Of a stretch of 51,162 nucleotides of DNA, positions 32,021 to 40,995 are shown piece after piece. The first letter of the stretch is position 1. Each line of letters begins with the position of its first letter. The position numbers and the translations under genes are program-made. The notes beneath the pieces are model-generated. The model searched no databases. It was not told where the DNA came from and saw nothing but the letters and a program-made list of their open reading frames with translations. Source of the stretch: Faecalibacterium sp. (GTDB taxonomy: Bacteria; Bacillota; Clostridia; Oscillospirales; Ruminococcaceae); assembly GCA_020025825.1 (NCBI GenBank), contig JAHHRL010000012.1:1-51162 (forward strand), read 5' to 3'.

Positions 32021-34027
32021 TCACCAAATTTCCAAATCTGTACGGCGCTCTTTAATCCAGCCCGCCTGATAGGCCTGAATCAATCGGTTCAAGTCCCAAA
32101 TCTGCTCGCCCCAGTGGATTCCCTCATCCATTTCCTCTACAAAAACACGGCGCTTATCGCTGGTAACCAAATTGACTGTGGACAAAATGTCCTGATTTTC
32201 CGTCACAGCTTTTTCGGTGCTTTCAAAGGGCTGGTGCGTGCGCAAAGACATACCGTGGCTGGAGTAAACAAGTGTATAGCCGGCGATACCTGTTTTTTCG
32301 TGGTACGCACGGCAAAATCCACCGTCAATCACCAGCAGCCGTCCGTTGCCCTTAATCGGGCTTTCGCCGTTTTTCTCCTGTACGGGTACATGGCCGTTTA
32401 CGATATGGCTGGATTTGCCCATATTAAACTCACGCAAAATGCGGATACAGGTTTCTTCGTTATCGTACCAAGTGTAATAAGGGTCCTTTTTTTCTTCATG
32501 TGTTTTTTCATCTGCAATATACAGCCGTTCAAACGTCGTCATTGCGCTGCGGCCAAATAACGGCGATAACTTGCCGCACCATAAATACCACAAAAAGTCC
32601 TGTCCGGACTGGCGTGCCTTACTGCCCTCCGGTGCAAAGTACCCCCGTCTTGCACGGGTGTCGCAATAATCCAGCAAAGACCGGCCTGCATAGGGTTTTC
32701 CCTCAAAGATTTCCTCCGCAAAGCCGCCCTGTTCTGTCATGGGGATTGCACCGTGATACATCAGGTTGCCGTTTTCCTCACGGTAAACGCTGCCCTTTGC
32801 ATACAGAAACGCCACATGGCGCTGCAGCTTTTCGCTGTGCTGGAAGGACACCACCAGTCGGTTTAGGATATCTTGTTCCTCGGCGGTTAGTTTTGCCGGG
32901 TCGTTTGGGTCCACCGTGGGGAAATGCGTGTCCCGCAGGGGGTAAATTGTACCAAACCAATCTACGGTTCCCTTTTGGTAATCTATGCGGCGCAAAAAGT
33001 CCCGCCCCTGCATTTGGAAATCCGGGTTGCGGTCAATCACCTGACATTCCAATTTCATCATCAGAATGGTAATGGCTTTATGCATCAGGGCACACCGTAA
33101 AATGCCGCCCTCGCTGTGCTTGGCACGGGCTTCGTCTACATGGGGCATCCACAAAGCAACTTCATCCGGAGTATACCAGCGCTCGGCATAGCGCAGCAAA
33201 TGGCGCAGGTTAATGCCGTAGCCGTCCTCCAGCATACTGTGGTTGCAATATGCCAACGTGGTTTTCAAAACAGTGCAAATACAAATCGGGCTGCCCGCAG
33301 CCGCACCCATCCAAACCACGTCGTGGTTGCCCCACTGGATATCCACCCGGCGATACCGCAAAAGCCAGTCTAAAATTACATCCGGGTGCGGGCCACGGTC
33401 AAATAAATCGCCCACGATATGCAGCTTATCCACCGCAAGGTGTTTAATCAGCTCGCACAGTTTGGTGATGAACAAATCCGCCTGCCCGGTTTCCACAATG
33501 CTGCCTACAATCCGGTCATAGTACAGGGTTTTATTATGGTCCTCAAAATGGGCGTGCAGCAGCTCATCAATAATATAGCCGCAACTTTCCGGCAAGCACC
33601 TGCGCACGTGGGCACGGGTATGCTTCGAGGATACCAGCCTGCACACATCAATCAGTTGCAGCAGGGTTGTTCGATACCATGCGTTGCGCTTTGCTTTAGA
33701 TGTAAATCGAGTTTTCAACTGCGGCAGCTTTTCCTGTGGATAATAAATCAGCGTGGAAAGCTCTGCACGGGTTTCCGCCGGGATGCTGTCCCCCAGTACA
33801 CGGTCCACTTTTTCCCGAATAACGCCGGAAGCCGAGTTTAGAATATGGATAAAAGCCTCGTCCTCGCCATGCAGGTCACTGATAAAATGCTCGGTACCTT
33901 TTGGCAGCTTGCATTTTGCCTTCAGGCTGATAATCTGGCTTGCCGCAGCCATCTGGTTCGGGTAATCTCGAGCCAGCAATTGCAGATATTTCAAATCTTC
34001 CGGAGAAATAGCAGTCATTTCCTGCAT
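32021..34027 (-). CDS. fbp: Fructose-1,6-bisphosphatase class 3
   Basis: A 668-residue gluconeogenic enzyme of the Firmicutes-specific class III (PF06874), which has a metallophosphatase core: SDLHGE (D51, H53), GDLFDRGPHPD, and WGNHDVVWMGAAAG are visible, and VNGHVPVQEKNGESPIKGNGRLLVIDGGF closes the metal site. Length matches B. subtilis Fbp (about 670). GGGGGA precedes the ATG. Together with pckA nearby it provides irreversible steps of gluconeogenesis. Confidence 0.96.
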   Translation of the reverse strand: MQEMTAISPEDLKYLQLLARDYPNQMAAASQIISLKAKCKLPKGTEHFISDLHGEDEAFIHILNSASGVIREKVDRVLGDSIPAETRAELSTLIYYPQEKLPQLKTRFTSKAKRNAWYRTTLLQLIDVCRLVSSKHTRAHVRRCLPESCGYIIDELLHAHFEDHNKTLYYDRIVGSIVETGQADLFITKLCELIKHLAVDKLHIVGDLFDRGPHPDVILDWLLRYRRVDIQWGNHDVVWMGAAAGSPICICTVLKTTLAYCNHSMLEDGYGINLRHLLRYAERWYTPDEVALWMPHVDEARAKHSEGGILRCALMHKAITILMMKLECQVIDRNPDFQMQGRDFLRRIDYQKGTVDWFGTIYPLRDTHFPTVDPNDPAKLTAEEQDILNRLVVSFQHSEKLQRHVAFLYAKGSVYREENGNLMYHGAIPMTEQGGFAEEIFEGKPYAGRSLLDYCDTRARRGYFAPEGSKARQSGQDFLWYLWCGKLSPLFGRSAMTTFERLYIADEKTHEEKKDPYYTWYDNEETCIRILREFNMGKSSHIVNGHVPVQEKNGESPIKGNGRLLVIDGGFCRAYHEKTGIAGYTLVYSSHGMSLRTHQPFESTEKAVTENQDILSTVNLVTSDKRRVFVEEMDEGIHWGEQIWDLNRLIQAYQAGWIKERRTDLEIW

Positions 34028-34124
34028 GAGAATCCCCCTTTGCGCACGTTTTTTCTCTTATAGGCTAGTATACACGTATTTTTACGGAATGAGAAGCATC
34101 TTATGTCGACAGCAGCCAAAACAA

Positions 34125-34162
34125 AAAAAGCAGGCAGAACCATAAAGTTCCGCCTGCTTTTT
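34125..34162 (-). terminator. Terminator of the yfhO-tex transcript
   Basis: AAAAAGCAGGCAGAAC pairs with GTTCCGCCTGCTTTTT (one mismatch) around CATAAA, directly after the tex stop codon on the minus strand. Confidence 0.82.
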
Positions 34163-34164
34163 GA

Positions 34165-36321
34165 TTACTTCTGGGGTACGTTACGCATGGTCAGGCCGAT
34201 GCGCTTTTTCTTTTTATCCACATCCAAAACCTTAACCTGCACTACCTGACCCACCTGCAGCAGGTCCTTGGGGTGCTTTACAAATTTATCGCTGATTTGG
34301 CTGATATGCACCAAGCCGTCCTCGTGCACGCCGATATCCACAAATGCGCCGAAGTCGATAACATTGCGCACGGTGCCGGTCAACAGCATACCGGGCTTCA
34401 GGTCTTCCAGGCCCATAACATCGGTACGCAGCAAAGGCTGAGGCAGGCTTTCACGCATATCACGGCCGGGCTTGCACAGCTCGGAAACAATATCGTGCAG
34501 CGTAGGTCCGCCCACGCCTGCCTTCTCGCACAGGGCTGCCTCGCCTACAGCCTGTACCTTTGCAGGCAGGGTTGCAATTGCGTCTGTGCCGATATCTGCT
34601 TTATCAAAGCCGCAGGCTTCCAGCACTACCTGTGCTGCCGCATAGCTTTCCGGGTGCACTGCGGTTTCGTCCAGTTTATTTTTAGCGGAGGGAATACGCA
34701 AAAAGCCTGCACACTGCTCGTATGCCTTGGGGCCAAGGCCCTTAACCTTTTTCAGCTGTGTACGGGCGGTAAATGCGCCGTTTTCCTCACGGTAGGTAAC
34801 AATGTTCTGTGCGGTGCCTTTTGTCAGACCTGCCACACGGTTCAGCAAGGGTGCGCTGGCGGTGTTCAGGTCCACACCAACGGTATTAACACAGTCCTCA
34901 ACCACGCCGTTCAAGGTTTCGTCCAAACGCTTCTGAGGCATATCATGCTGATACTGGCCTACACCTACTGCCTTGGGGTCGATTTTGACCAGCTCTGCCA
35001 GCGGGTCCTGCAAGCGGCGTGCGATAGATACCGCACTGCGCAGGTTGGTATCATACTGAGGGAATTCTGCCGCAGCCAATTTACTTGCAGAGTACACAGA
35101 GGCACCTGCCTCGCTGACAACCATATACTGTACATCGCCGCCCAGTTCACGAATCACGTCCGCAGCAAAAATCTCGGTTTCCTTACTTGCGGTGCCGTTG
35201 CCGATTGCAATAATCTGTACGCCGTGCTTTTGAATCAGGTCCTTGACGGCAGCCTTTGCCTGCTCTACACGCTTAAACTCCGGCACAGGGTATACCACAG
35301 CAGTATCCAGCACCTTACCGGTGGGGTCTACAACAGCCAGCTTACAGCCCATACGATAACCGGGGTCCATACCCAGTGCTACCTTACCCTTGATGGGGTG
35401 CTGGAGCAGCAGCTGGCGCAGGTTTTCGCCAAACACCTTGATTGCGCCTTCTGCTGCCTTATCCGTCAGCTCGCTGCGCAGCTCGGTTTCCAGACTGGGT
35501 GCAATCAAACGCTTGTAAGCATCTTCCGCTGCCAGTTTAACCTGCTGTGCGCAAGCACCGCCGGTACGTACACGTGCGTACAGCTGGCTGGTGATGGCTG
35601 CGCCACGCTCTGCCTCAACGGCAATGGATACCTTCAGCATACCTTCCCGCTCGCCACGGTCCAGTGCCAAAACACGGTGGTCAGCCACTTTGCTTACAGG
35701 CTCGCTGTAATCATAGTACTGGCTGTAAACGCTGTCTTCCTCTTTTGCGGCCTTACTGGTGATTGCACCAAATGCATGGAAGAAACGGCGCAGCTCGGTA
35801 CGCACACGTGCGTCGTCGCTAATCATCTCTGCCAGAATATCCCGTGCACCTGCTAAAGCAGCCTCTGCGTCCGGCACTTCTTCGCTTATGTAGTTTGCAG
35901 CTTCTGCGGTGGGGTCAACATTGGGATTTTGCTCCAGCAGGGTTTGTGCCAAAGGCTCCAAGCCACGGGCACGTGCCACGCTGGCACGGGTTTTACGCTT
36001 GGGCTTATAAGGGCGGTAAATATCCTCCACCTCAGCCAGTGTAGCGGCTTTTTCCAGTGCATCTGCCAGTTCCTGTGTCATAGCGCCCTGCTCGGTAATG
36101 CTCTTTTCTACCTCGCCCTTGCGCTTATCCAATCCACGCAGATAGTCCAGACGCTCACCCAGCACACGCAGTGCTTGGTCGTCCATACTGTTGGTTGCTT
36201 CTTTACGATAGCGTGCAATAAAAGGAATTGTGTTGCCTGCATCAATCAGCTCGATAGCAGCAGCTACAAACTGCTGGGGCTGGCCCAGCTCCTGCGAAAG
36301 TTTTTTTGCGTAATCGGTCAT
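34165..36321 (-). CDS. tex: Tex family RNA-binding protein
   Basis: A 718-residue nucleic-acid-binding protein related to eukaryotic Spt6. In order: the helical N-terminal part (NTIPFIARYRKEATNSMDDQ), the YqgF/RNase H-like domain (GMDPGYRMGCKLAVVD), helix-hairpin-helix repeats (LNTASAPLLNRVAGLTKGTAQNIV; KKVKGLGPKAYEQCAGFLRI), and a C-terminal S1 domain (~residues 640-712: GMLLTGTVRNVIDFGAFVDIGVHEDGLVHISQ). Its start overlaps the yfhO stop by four bases, an unusual coupling of a transcription-related factor to a membrane glycosylation gene. Confidence 0.96.
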   Translation of the reverse strand: MTDYAKKLSQELGQPQQFVAAAIELIDAGNTIPFIARYRKEATNSMDDQALRVLGERLDYLRGLDKRKGEVEKSITEQGAMTQELADALEKAATLAEVEDIYRPYKPKRKTRASVARARGLEPLAQTLLEQNPNVDPTAEAANYISEEVPDAEAALAGARDILAEMISDDARVRTELRRFFHAFGAITSKAAKEEDSVYSQYYDYSEPVSKVADHRVLALDRGEREGMLKVSIAVEAERGAAITSQLYARVRTGGACAQQVKLAAEDAYKRLIAPSLETELRSELTDKAAEGAIKVFGENLRQLLLQHPIKGKVALGMDPGYRMGCKLAVVDPTGKVLDTAVVYPVPEFKRVEQAKAAVKDLIQKHGVQIIAIGNGTASKETEIFAADVIRELGGDVQYMVVSEAGASVYSASKLAAAEFPQYDTNLRSAVSIARRLQDPLAELVKIDPKAVGVGQYQHDMPQKRLDETLNGVVEDCVNTVGVDLNTASAPLLNRVAGLTKGTAQNIVTYREENGAFTARTQLKKVKGLGPKAYEQCAGFLRIPSAKNKLDETAVHPESYAAAQVVLEACGFDKADIGTDAIATLPAKVQAVGEAALCEKAGVGGPTLHDIVSELCKPGRDMRESLPQPLLRTDVMGLEDLKPGMLLTGTVRNVIDFGAFVDIGVHEDGLVHISQISDKFVKHPKDLLQVGQVVQVKVLDVDKKKKRIGLTMRNVPQK

Positions 36322-38720
36322 GGTTCATTCTCTCCGTTTTCTCCAAGGATATTTTGCGTTGGTGCTGCTGCCTGCTTTTTACGGCGCTGTGCAAACAACA
36401 CGATATAGGCTGCATACAACACACAGCCTGCTATACAAACCACACTGCTTTGGGCAAGCCCTGCTGTATGGTAGGTAAAAACAATTTTATTTTGTCCCGC
36501 CGGGCACACCACTGCCATCATACCCGCATTTACCTGCAATATCTCCGCAGGCGCATCATTTACCGTTGCGGTAAAGCCTTCGTCCCACGGTACTGAGAAA
36601 AAGACGATATTTTCTTTTTCCAAGCTGATTTCAGCCGTAAAGCCATCCTTTTGCATGGCAAATGCACTGCACGCATTTTGCTTGCGGGCGGCACAGTCGG
36701 CTTCATAAAGCTTCAGGGTCCAGTTTTTGGGCATATCTTCCGGCATTGGCTGCAGCAAATGTCCGTACTTTGCAATTTGCTCATCCTCTAACAGCAAGGC
36801 GTGCAGCAACAAGTTACTGCGGCTATTGCGTGTAACGGAATCAAACTGTGCACGTGTCACATAAAAGTCATAGGTAAAGCCGATTCCGGGATTATCCTTA
36901 TTTTGATACGTCACCAATCCATCGGCAGCATAATCCGCCGGAACCCATGTGCCCTGCATTTCCCGAGCGAAATTTTCCGCTTCTGTTTCCGGCAAAATCA
37001 TATATTCCACACCCATTAAACTGCGCAGTGCATACAGGGTATGGTCGGGTTGGCTGCGTACATCGCGCTTTACGCCCAACTGTGGGTACATTTGCAAGAT
37101 GCTGGGTGTAACCGTGCTGCCAAAATACAGCAGATTGCTTTTACCCATCCACGGGCCAAAATTATCATGCGTTTTGTAGGTATCGGTGCGATAACCGCCC
37201 TCCGGCAAAATCTGTTCCAGCTTTGCTGCCGCCTTGTATTCCTCCGCAAGGTGCAGGTCGTTTTGCCACTGGCCAAACTTGCCCATAGCAATGTGCGTAA
37301 CGGAAAACAAACACATAAAGCCCAGCACTGCACCCAGCAAACAGCCGGAAAACCCTGCTGTTCCACGTTTTGCGGCGCAAATAATGCCAAACAGAATAAC
37401 CCCTGCAATGCCAAAACACAGCACAACTGCCAGCTGCGCCGGATTATTCGCCACACCAATCTGCCACCGGGTGGAATCCTCAGCACTTTTAGTCGGCACA
37501 ATCATAAAGATAAAGCAAGCTGCCATAACCCAAAACACCGGGCGGATTCCCAAATTCAGGTCAATGTTTTCGTCCTCCAGTGCACGCACAGTTGCCAACG
37601 CCATAATCAAAACAGGCATATAGTACCAACGTGCATAATAGCTGGAATTAAAGCAATAAAACGAGGTGTTCAGTACCGGAACCAGTGCAAACACCAGGCA
37701 CGTACCTAAAATGGCCTTGGTGCTGCCGCCGCATGTTGACCTCCAGTAGGCGATAACGCCTGCCATACTGCACAGGGGCAGATATGCCGTCAGGCTTGTC
37801 CACTTAATAATGCCCTCTGTCCAGATGCTGGTCATATATGGGCAATCCGGCGGCAAAAATCCACTGAGCAAAATGGCCAGATACTGCTGCGGCTTAGCAT
37901 AGGTCAGCAGGTTCCACCCATAAGCCGGCGATACGGTACGTGGGTTTTGTGCCAGACTTAACACCGCAGGCCAAGCAATGATACACCCGATAGCGGCCGC
38001 CAGCAAGCTTTCCACCGCCAGCACGGTAAACAGGCGCACATTCAGCTTATATTCCCCTGTTATACACTTGCACACAAAGTAAATCACAAGAAAAGTGATT
38101 TGCCCGGCAAAGAAAAAGTAGCTGTTAATCAGGTTGAGCGCTGCAAAAAAGGCAAACAGCCCACGGCGGCGGTTATACACAGCCTCGTCCAAAGCCCACA
38201 AAAGATAGGGGAACAAGGCCACTACGTCTACAAAGTGATTGAAAAATACATTGTAAACGGAAAAGCCCGATAACGCATACAGGCAGGCGCCCACCAGGGC
38301 CATATTGGGATTTTTGGCATACCGATGCAAATACAGCATTGCGCCGCCGCCTGCCACAGCAAACTTAAGCACCAGCAAAGGGCACATAAAATAGGGCAGC
38401 CAGCTTGCCGGCAATAACAGCGACAGCCAAAAAAACGGCGACCCGTACAGGTAAAAGGAATACGCATTGACTGCGCCACTGCCTAAATCCGCCGACCATG
38501 CATAGCTTGCGCCTTGCTTTACCAGCTGATTTACATACCGGTAAAACGTGATTTGCTGGCCGTTAAAATCTCCTGCATAGTGAAAGAAGCCTCCATCTAC
38601 AATTTGAAACGGAAGCAGTATAAAAAAAGCTGTCAATCCGCAAGCTGCAAAGGCACGCCAGTAATAAGCCGTCAGCGATGTTTGCTGCGCTTTTTGTAAA
38701 AGGCATCTGGAATCAGCCAT
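36318..38720 (-). CDS. YfhO family membrane protein
   Basis: An 800-residue protein with about 12-13 membrane helices in the first 500 residues and a long extracytoplasmic region, ending with a C-terminal helix and a basic tail. Loop sequences such as FYRYVNQLVKQGASYAWSADLGSG and the later FFSVPWDEGFTATVNDAP match YfhO (PF09586), a GT-C-like protein linked in Bacillus and Listeria to sugar decoration of lipoteichoic acid. The frame is open to 38879, but AGAAGGA before the ATG at 38720 (MADSRCLL) sets the start. Acceptor polymer here is unknown. Confidence 0.88.
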   Translation of the reverse strand: MADSRCLLQKAQQTSLTAYYWRAFAACGLTAFFILLPFQIVDGGFFHYAGDFNGQQITFYRYVNQLVKQGASYAWSADLGSGAVNAYSFYLYGSPFFWLSLLLPASWLPYFMCPLLVLKFAVAGGGAMLYLHRYAKNPNMALVGACLYALSGFSVYNVFFNHFVDVVALFPYLLWALDEAVYNRRRGLFAFFAALNLINSYFFFAGQITFLVIYFVCKCITGEYKLNVRLFTVLAVESLLAAAIGCIIAWPAVLSLAQNPRTVSPAYGWNLLTYAKPQQYLAILLSGFLPPDCPYMTSIWTEGIIKWTSLTAYLPLCSMAGVIAYWRSTCGGSTKAILGTCLVFALVPVLNTSFYCFNSSYYARWYYMPVLIMALATVRALEDENIDLNLGIRPVFWVMAACFIFMIVPTKSAEDSTRWQIGVANNPAQLAVVLCFGIAGVILFGIICAAKRGTAGFSGCLLGAVLGFMCLFSVTHIAMGKFGQWQNDLHLAEEYKAAAKLEQILPEGGYRTDTYKTHDNFGPWMGKSNLLYFGSTVTPSILQMYPQLGVKRDVRSQPDHTLYALRSLMGVEYMILPETEAENFAREMQGTWVPADYAADGLVTYQNKDNPGIGFTYDFYVTRAQFDSVTRNSRSNLLLHALLLEDEQIAKYGHLLQPMPEDMPKNWTLKLYEADCAARKQNACSAFAMQKDGFTAEISLEKENIVFFSVPWDEGFTATVNDAPAEILQVNAGMMAVVCPAGQNKIVFTYHTAGLAQSSVVCIAGCVLYAAYIVLFAQRRKKQAAAPTQNILGENGENEP

Positions 38721-38780
38721 GGCGAACGTCCTTCTTTCCCCTATTTCGTATTCTCCGGGTGTATATACCGCAGTAGGGGC

Positions 38781-38789
38781 AGTATACCA
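38781..38789 (-). promoter_or_regulatory. Extended -10 promoter of yfhO-tex
   Basis: TGGTATACT on the minus strand, hexamer at 38781-38786, about 60 bases before the yfhO start. Confidence 0.45.
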
Positions 38790-38952
38790 TTTTTTCAACA
38801 CAAAAAAAAGCCTGTACCTCCAATCGGAAAAGGCTGTTCCTGCATAAAAGCACGTGTTATACTGCAAGTATCCTACCATTTGTACGGTCCATCTAAAGGG
38901 ACTGCATTTTTATTATACTTACCTAAAACCAGTAACAGGGAGGTATTTTGCC

Positions 38953-39558
38953 ATGCTATATCCTTTCAGCGCACTGCTTGCCCGCATGAAGTATATTACA
39001 CGCTGGAGCCTGATGCACGCAGCCCGGCCGGAATCCCTATCGGAGCACACCACTGATACTGCACACATTGCCCATATGCTGTGCCTGATTGCACGGGCCT
39101 ATACACACACGCCCTGCCGGCCTGAGGTTGTTGCGGTTGCCGCTTTGTATCACGACGCAAGCGAAATTATCACAGGTGATATGCCTACCCCTGTAAAATA
39201 CAAAAACGAAGCCCTGCGCCGTGCCTATAAAGCCTTGGAAAAAGAAAGTGCCGCCGCTATGTGCCGGCTGCTGCCTGCCGAACTGGAAAAAGAAATATCC
39301 CTTTATGTAACAGGGGATATTTTGACCTGTGAGGAGCAAACTATTTTGAAGGCCGCAGACCGGTTAAGCGCCATTATCAAATGCATGGAAGAAGAAAACG
39401 CAGGCAACCGGGAATTTTCGGCGGCAATGCACCAGCAAAAACAAGCCCTGCTGGAAATGGGCTGCCCCGAGGCGGACTGGTTTATGCAGCACTGTTTGCC
39501 CTGTTACGCCCAAACATTGGACGCTTTAACCAGCGGCGAGGCATTTCGGCAGGAATAG
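38953..39558 (+). CDS. 5'-deoxynucleotidase, YfbR family (HD domain)
   Basis: A 201-residue HD-domain phosphohydrolase that removes phosphate from deoxyribonucleoside 5'-monophosphates. All key residues of E. coli YfbR fall at the same spacing (offset one): R17, W18, H32, H67-D68, E71, D76 and D136; the tryptophan is the one that favours deoxyribose. ALYHDASEIITGDMPTPVKY is the family signature. GGGAGG precedes the ATG at 38953, so the in-frame extension to 38854 is ignored. A terminator follows. Confidence 0.92.
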   Translation: MLYPFSALLARMKYITRWSLMHAARPESLSEHTTDTAHIAHMLCLIARAYTHTPCRPEVVAVAALYHDASEIITGDMPTPVKYKNEALRRAYKALEKESAAAMCRLLPAELEKEISLYVTGDILTCEEQTILKAADRLSAIIKCMEEENAGNREFSAAMHQQKQALLEMGCPEADWFMQHCLPCYAQTLDALTSGEAFRQE

Positions 39559-39570
39559 CATTATTGTATC

Positions 39571-39606
39571 AATAAAGGCCCGAACCTTTGCGTTCGAGCC
39601 TTTATT
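39571..39606. terminator. Bidirectional terminator
   Basis: AATAAAGGCCCGAAC pairs with GTTCGAGCCTTTATT (one mismatch) around CTTTGC. It serves the YfbR gene and the converging small membrane-protein gene. Confidence 0.85.
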
Positions 39607-39611
39607 TGTTT

Positions 39612-39773
39612 TTACTTTTTACGATTTTTTATTTTGCTTACCAGCCACCATACAAGCCCTGCAATCAGCACAACTGCCAGTGCAATAGCGGCCACAAAAA
39701 GGGTTGGACTCATACCGGTCACAAAAACAGCCGTAGGGCCGTCCGCTCCTCCAATAACAGAAATCGCATTCAT
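39612..39773 (-). CDS. 53-residue membrane protein with GGADGPT motif
   Basis: A short gene with strong signals: GGAGG seven bases before the ATG and a terminator right after the stop. The product starts MNAISVIGGADGPTAVFVTG and continues with one long hydrophobic helix (TLFVAAIALAVVLIAGLVWWLV) and a basic tail (SKIKNRKK). The IGGADGPTAVFVT stretch is the same as the core motif of the beta subunit (OadB/GcdB/MmdB) of sodium-pumping decarboxylases, where the aspartate lies in the ion path. Here it is free-standing. No decarboxylase genes are nearby. It is probably co-transcribed with dus (27-base gap). Function unknown. Confidence 0.78.
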   Translation of the reverse strand: MNAISVIGGADGPTAVFVTGMSPTLFVAAIALAVVLIAGLVWWLVSKIKNRKK

Positions 39774-39800
39774 ACAAACCTCCATGCTTTATATTGCCTT

Positions 39801-40841
39801 TTACGGAAATGGTACCGTACGGGTATCGTCAGCATCGCCATCCCTGCGCTGTGCTGCAAACACCTCTGCAATCAAATCGTCCAAGTCACTTAAATGGGAC
39901 AGGCTGCAGCACCCACGGCGCAGCCCTGCTGCGCCACGCAGGCCTTTCATATAATGGATTGTCTGGGCACGTGCCTGCGGCATTGCAATGTACTCGCCCT
40001 TTTCCTCCACCATTTGCTCTACCTGACGGCGCATTGCATTCATGCGTGCCTGCAAATTTGGCTCCTTCGGTGCAGGGGTGCCCTCAATGGCTGCATTGAT
40101 GCGCTCAAACAGCCACGGGTCGCCCAAGGCGCCACGTGCAATCGCAATGCCGTCACAGCCGGTTTTCTCCAGCATTTCCAGCGCTTTTTCCGGGCTGTCC
40201 ACATCGCCGTTGCCAAACACCGGGATATGCACTGCCTCCTTTACCTGACGGATAATATCCAAATCCACCATGCCGGGGGTATACATTTGCTCACGGGTGC
40301 GGCCGTGTACTGTAACTGCTGCGGCACCTGCCTGCTCACAGGCACGGGCCACTTCCACGGCGGTGATGCAGTTATCGTCCCAGCCTTTCCGCATTTTTAC
40401 TGTAACCGGCCGACCATTTGCCGCACCTACTACAGCCTCTACAATACGTCCGCACAAATCCGGGTCTGTCATCAGGCGGCTGCCTGCACCGCCCACACCT
40501 GTACCAACGATTTTGGGGGCAGGGCAGCCCATATTGATGTCAAAAAAGTCAAAGGGATACTCCAGCACACGAGCTGTTGCCTGCGCAAAAAATTCAGGGT
40601 CGGCACCAAACAGCTGCACGCCATACGGTGCACCGTTGGGCTTTGCCTGCATCATGGCAAGGGTTTTGCGGTCGCCGTAAGCAATGGCTTTTACACTTAC
40701 CATTTCGCTAACGGTGTAGCCAGCGCCATGGTCTGCCATCAAATCACGGCAGGCGGCATCGGTAAAGCCGGCCATGGGCGCAAAGCCTATGCGGTGTGCC
40801 AGCGGAATATTGCCAATATATAAAGGGGTTTTAACGTTCAT
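39801..40841 (-). CDS. tRNA-dihydrouridine synthase (DusB-like)
   Basis: A 346-residue flavoenzyme that reduces uridines in the D-loop of tRNA. The TIM barrel starts IGFAPMAGFTDAACRDL; the catalytic cysteine is C106 in DINMGCPAPKI; VTVKMRKGWDD, TVHGRTREQMY and GNGDVDSPEKALEML bind FMN and tRNA. The pattern fits the DusB group common in Firmicutes. AAGGAG precedes the ATG at 40841, so the upstream in-frame extension is rejected. It is divergent from polA. Confidence 0.95.
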   Translation of the reverse strand: MNVKTPLYIGNIPLAHRIGFAPMAGFTDAACRDLMADHGAGYTVSEMVSVKAIAYGDRKTLAMMQAKPNGAPYGVQLFGADPEFFAQATARVLEYPFDFFDINMGCPAPKIVGTGVGGAGSRLMTDPDLCGRIVEAVVGAANGRPVTVKMRKGWDDNCITAVEVARACEQAGAAAVTVHGRTREQMYTPGMVDLDIIRQVKEAVHIPVFGNGDVDSPEKALEMLEKTGCDGIAIARGALGDPWLFERINAAIEGTPAPKEPNLQARMNAMRRQVEQMVEEKGEYIAMPQARAQTIHYMKGLRGAAGLRRGCCSLSHLSDLDDLIAEVFAAQRRDGDADDTRTVPFP

Positions 40842-40874
40842 TTTTGTTAGCTCCTTACTGTTTGAAAACACGTA

Positions 40875-40909
40875 TATTATACCATAAAGCACGAATTTGT
40901 GGTATAATA
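40875..40909. promoter_or_regulatory. Symmetric divergent promoters of dus and polA
   Basis: TATTATACCA (40875-40884) and TGGTATAATA (40900-40909) form an inverted repeat with a 15-base centre. Each arm is an extended -10 element (TGGTATAAT), one facing each gene. The -35 of each would lie inside or beyond the opposite arm, so the two promoters overlap and may exclude each other. Confidence 0.6.
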
Positions 40910-40995
40910 TATAGTGATTCCATTTGATTTTTGTTTTACATGGCGGCAGCGCTTTGCTTTACCGCATTTATTTTAATACCCTCGGAGGAAACCGC

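Noticed and set aside
32085..32100. GGTTCAAGTCCC, resembling a tRNA T-arm
   Set aside because: It lies inside fbp and no matching acceptor, D or anticodon arms are present.
34273..35856. 527-codon open frame antisense to tex
   Set aside because: Cys/Gln/Leu-rich shadow of tex.
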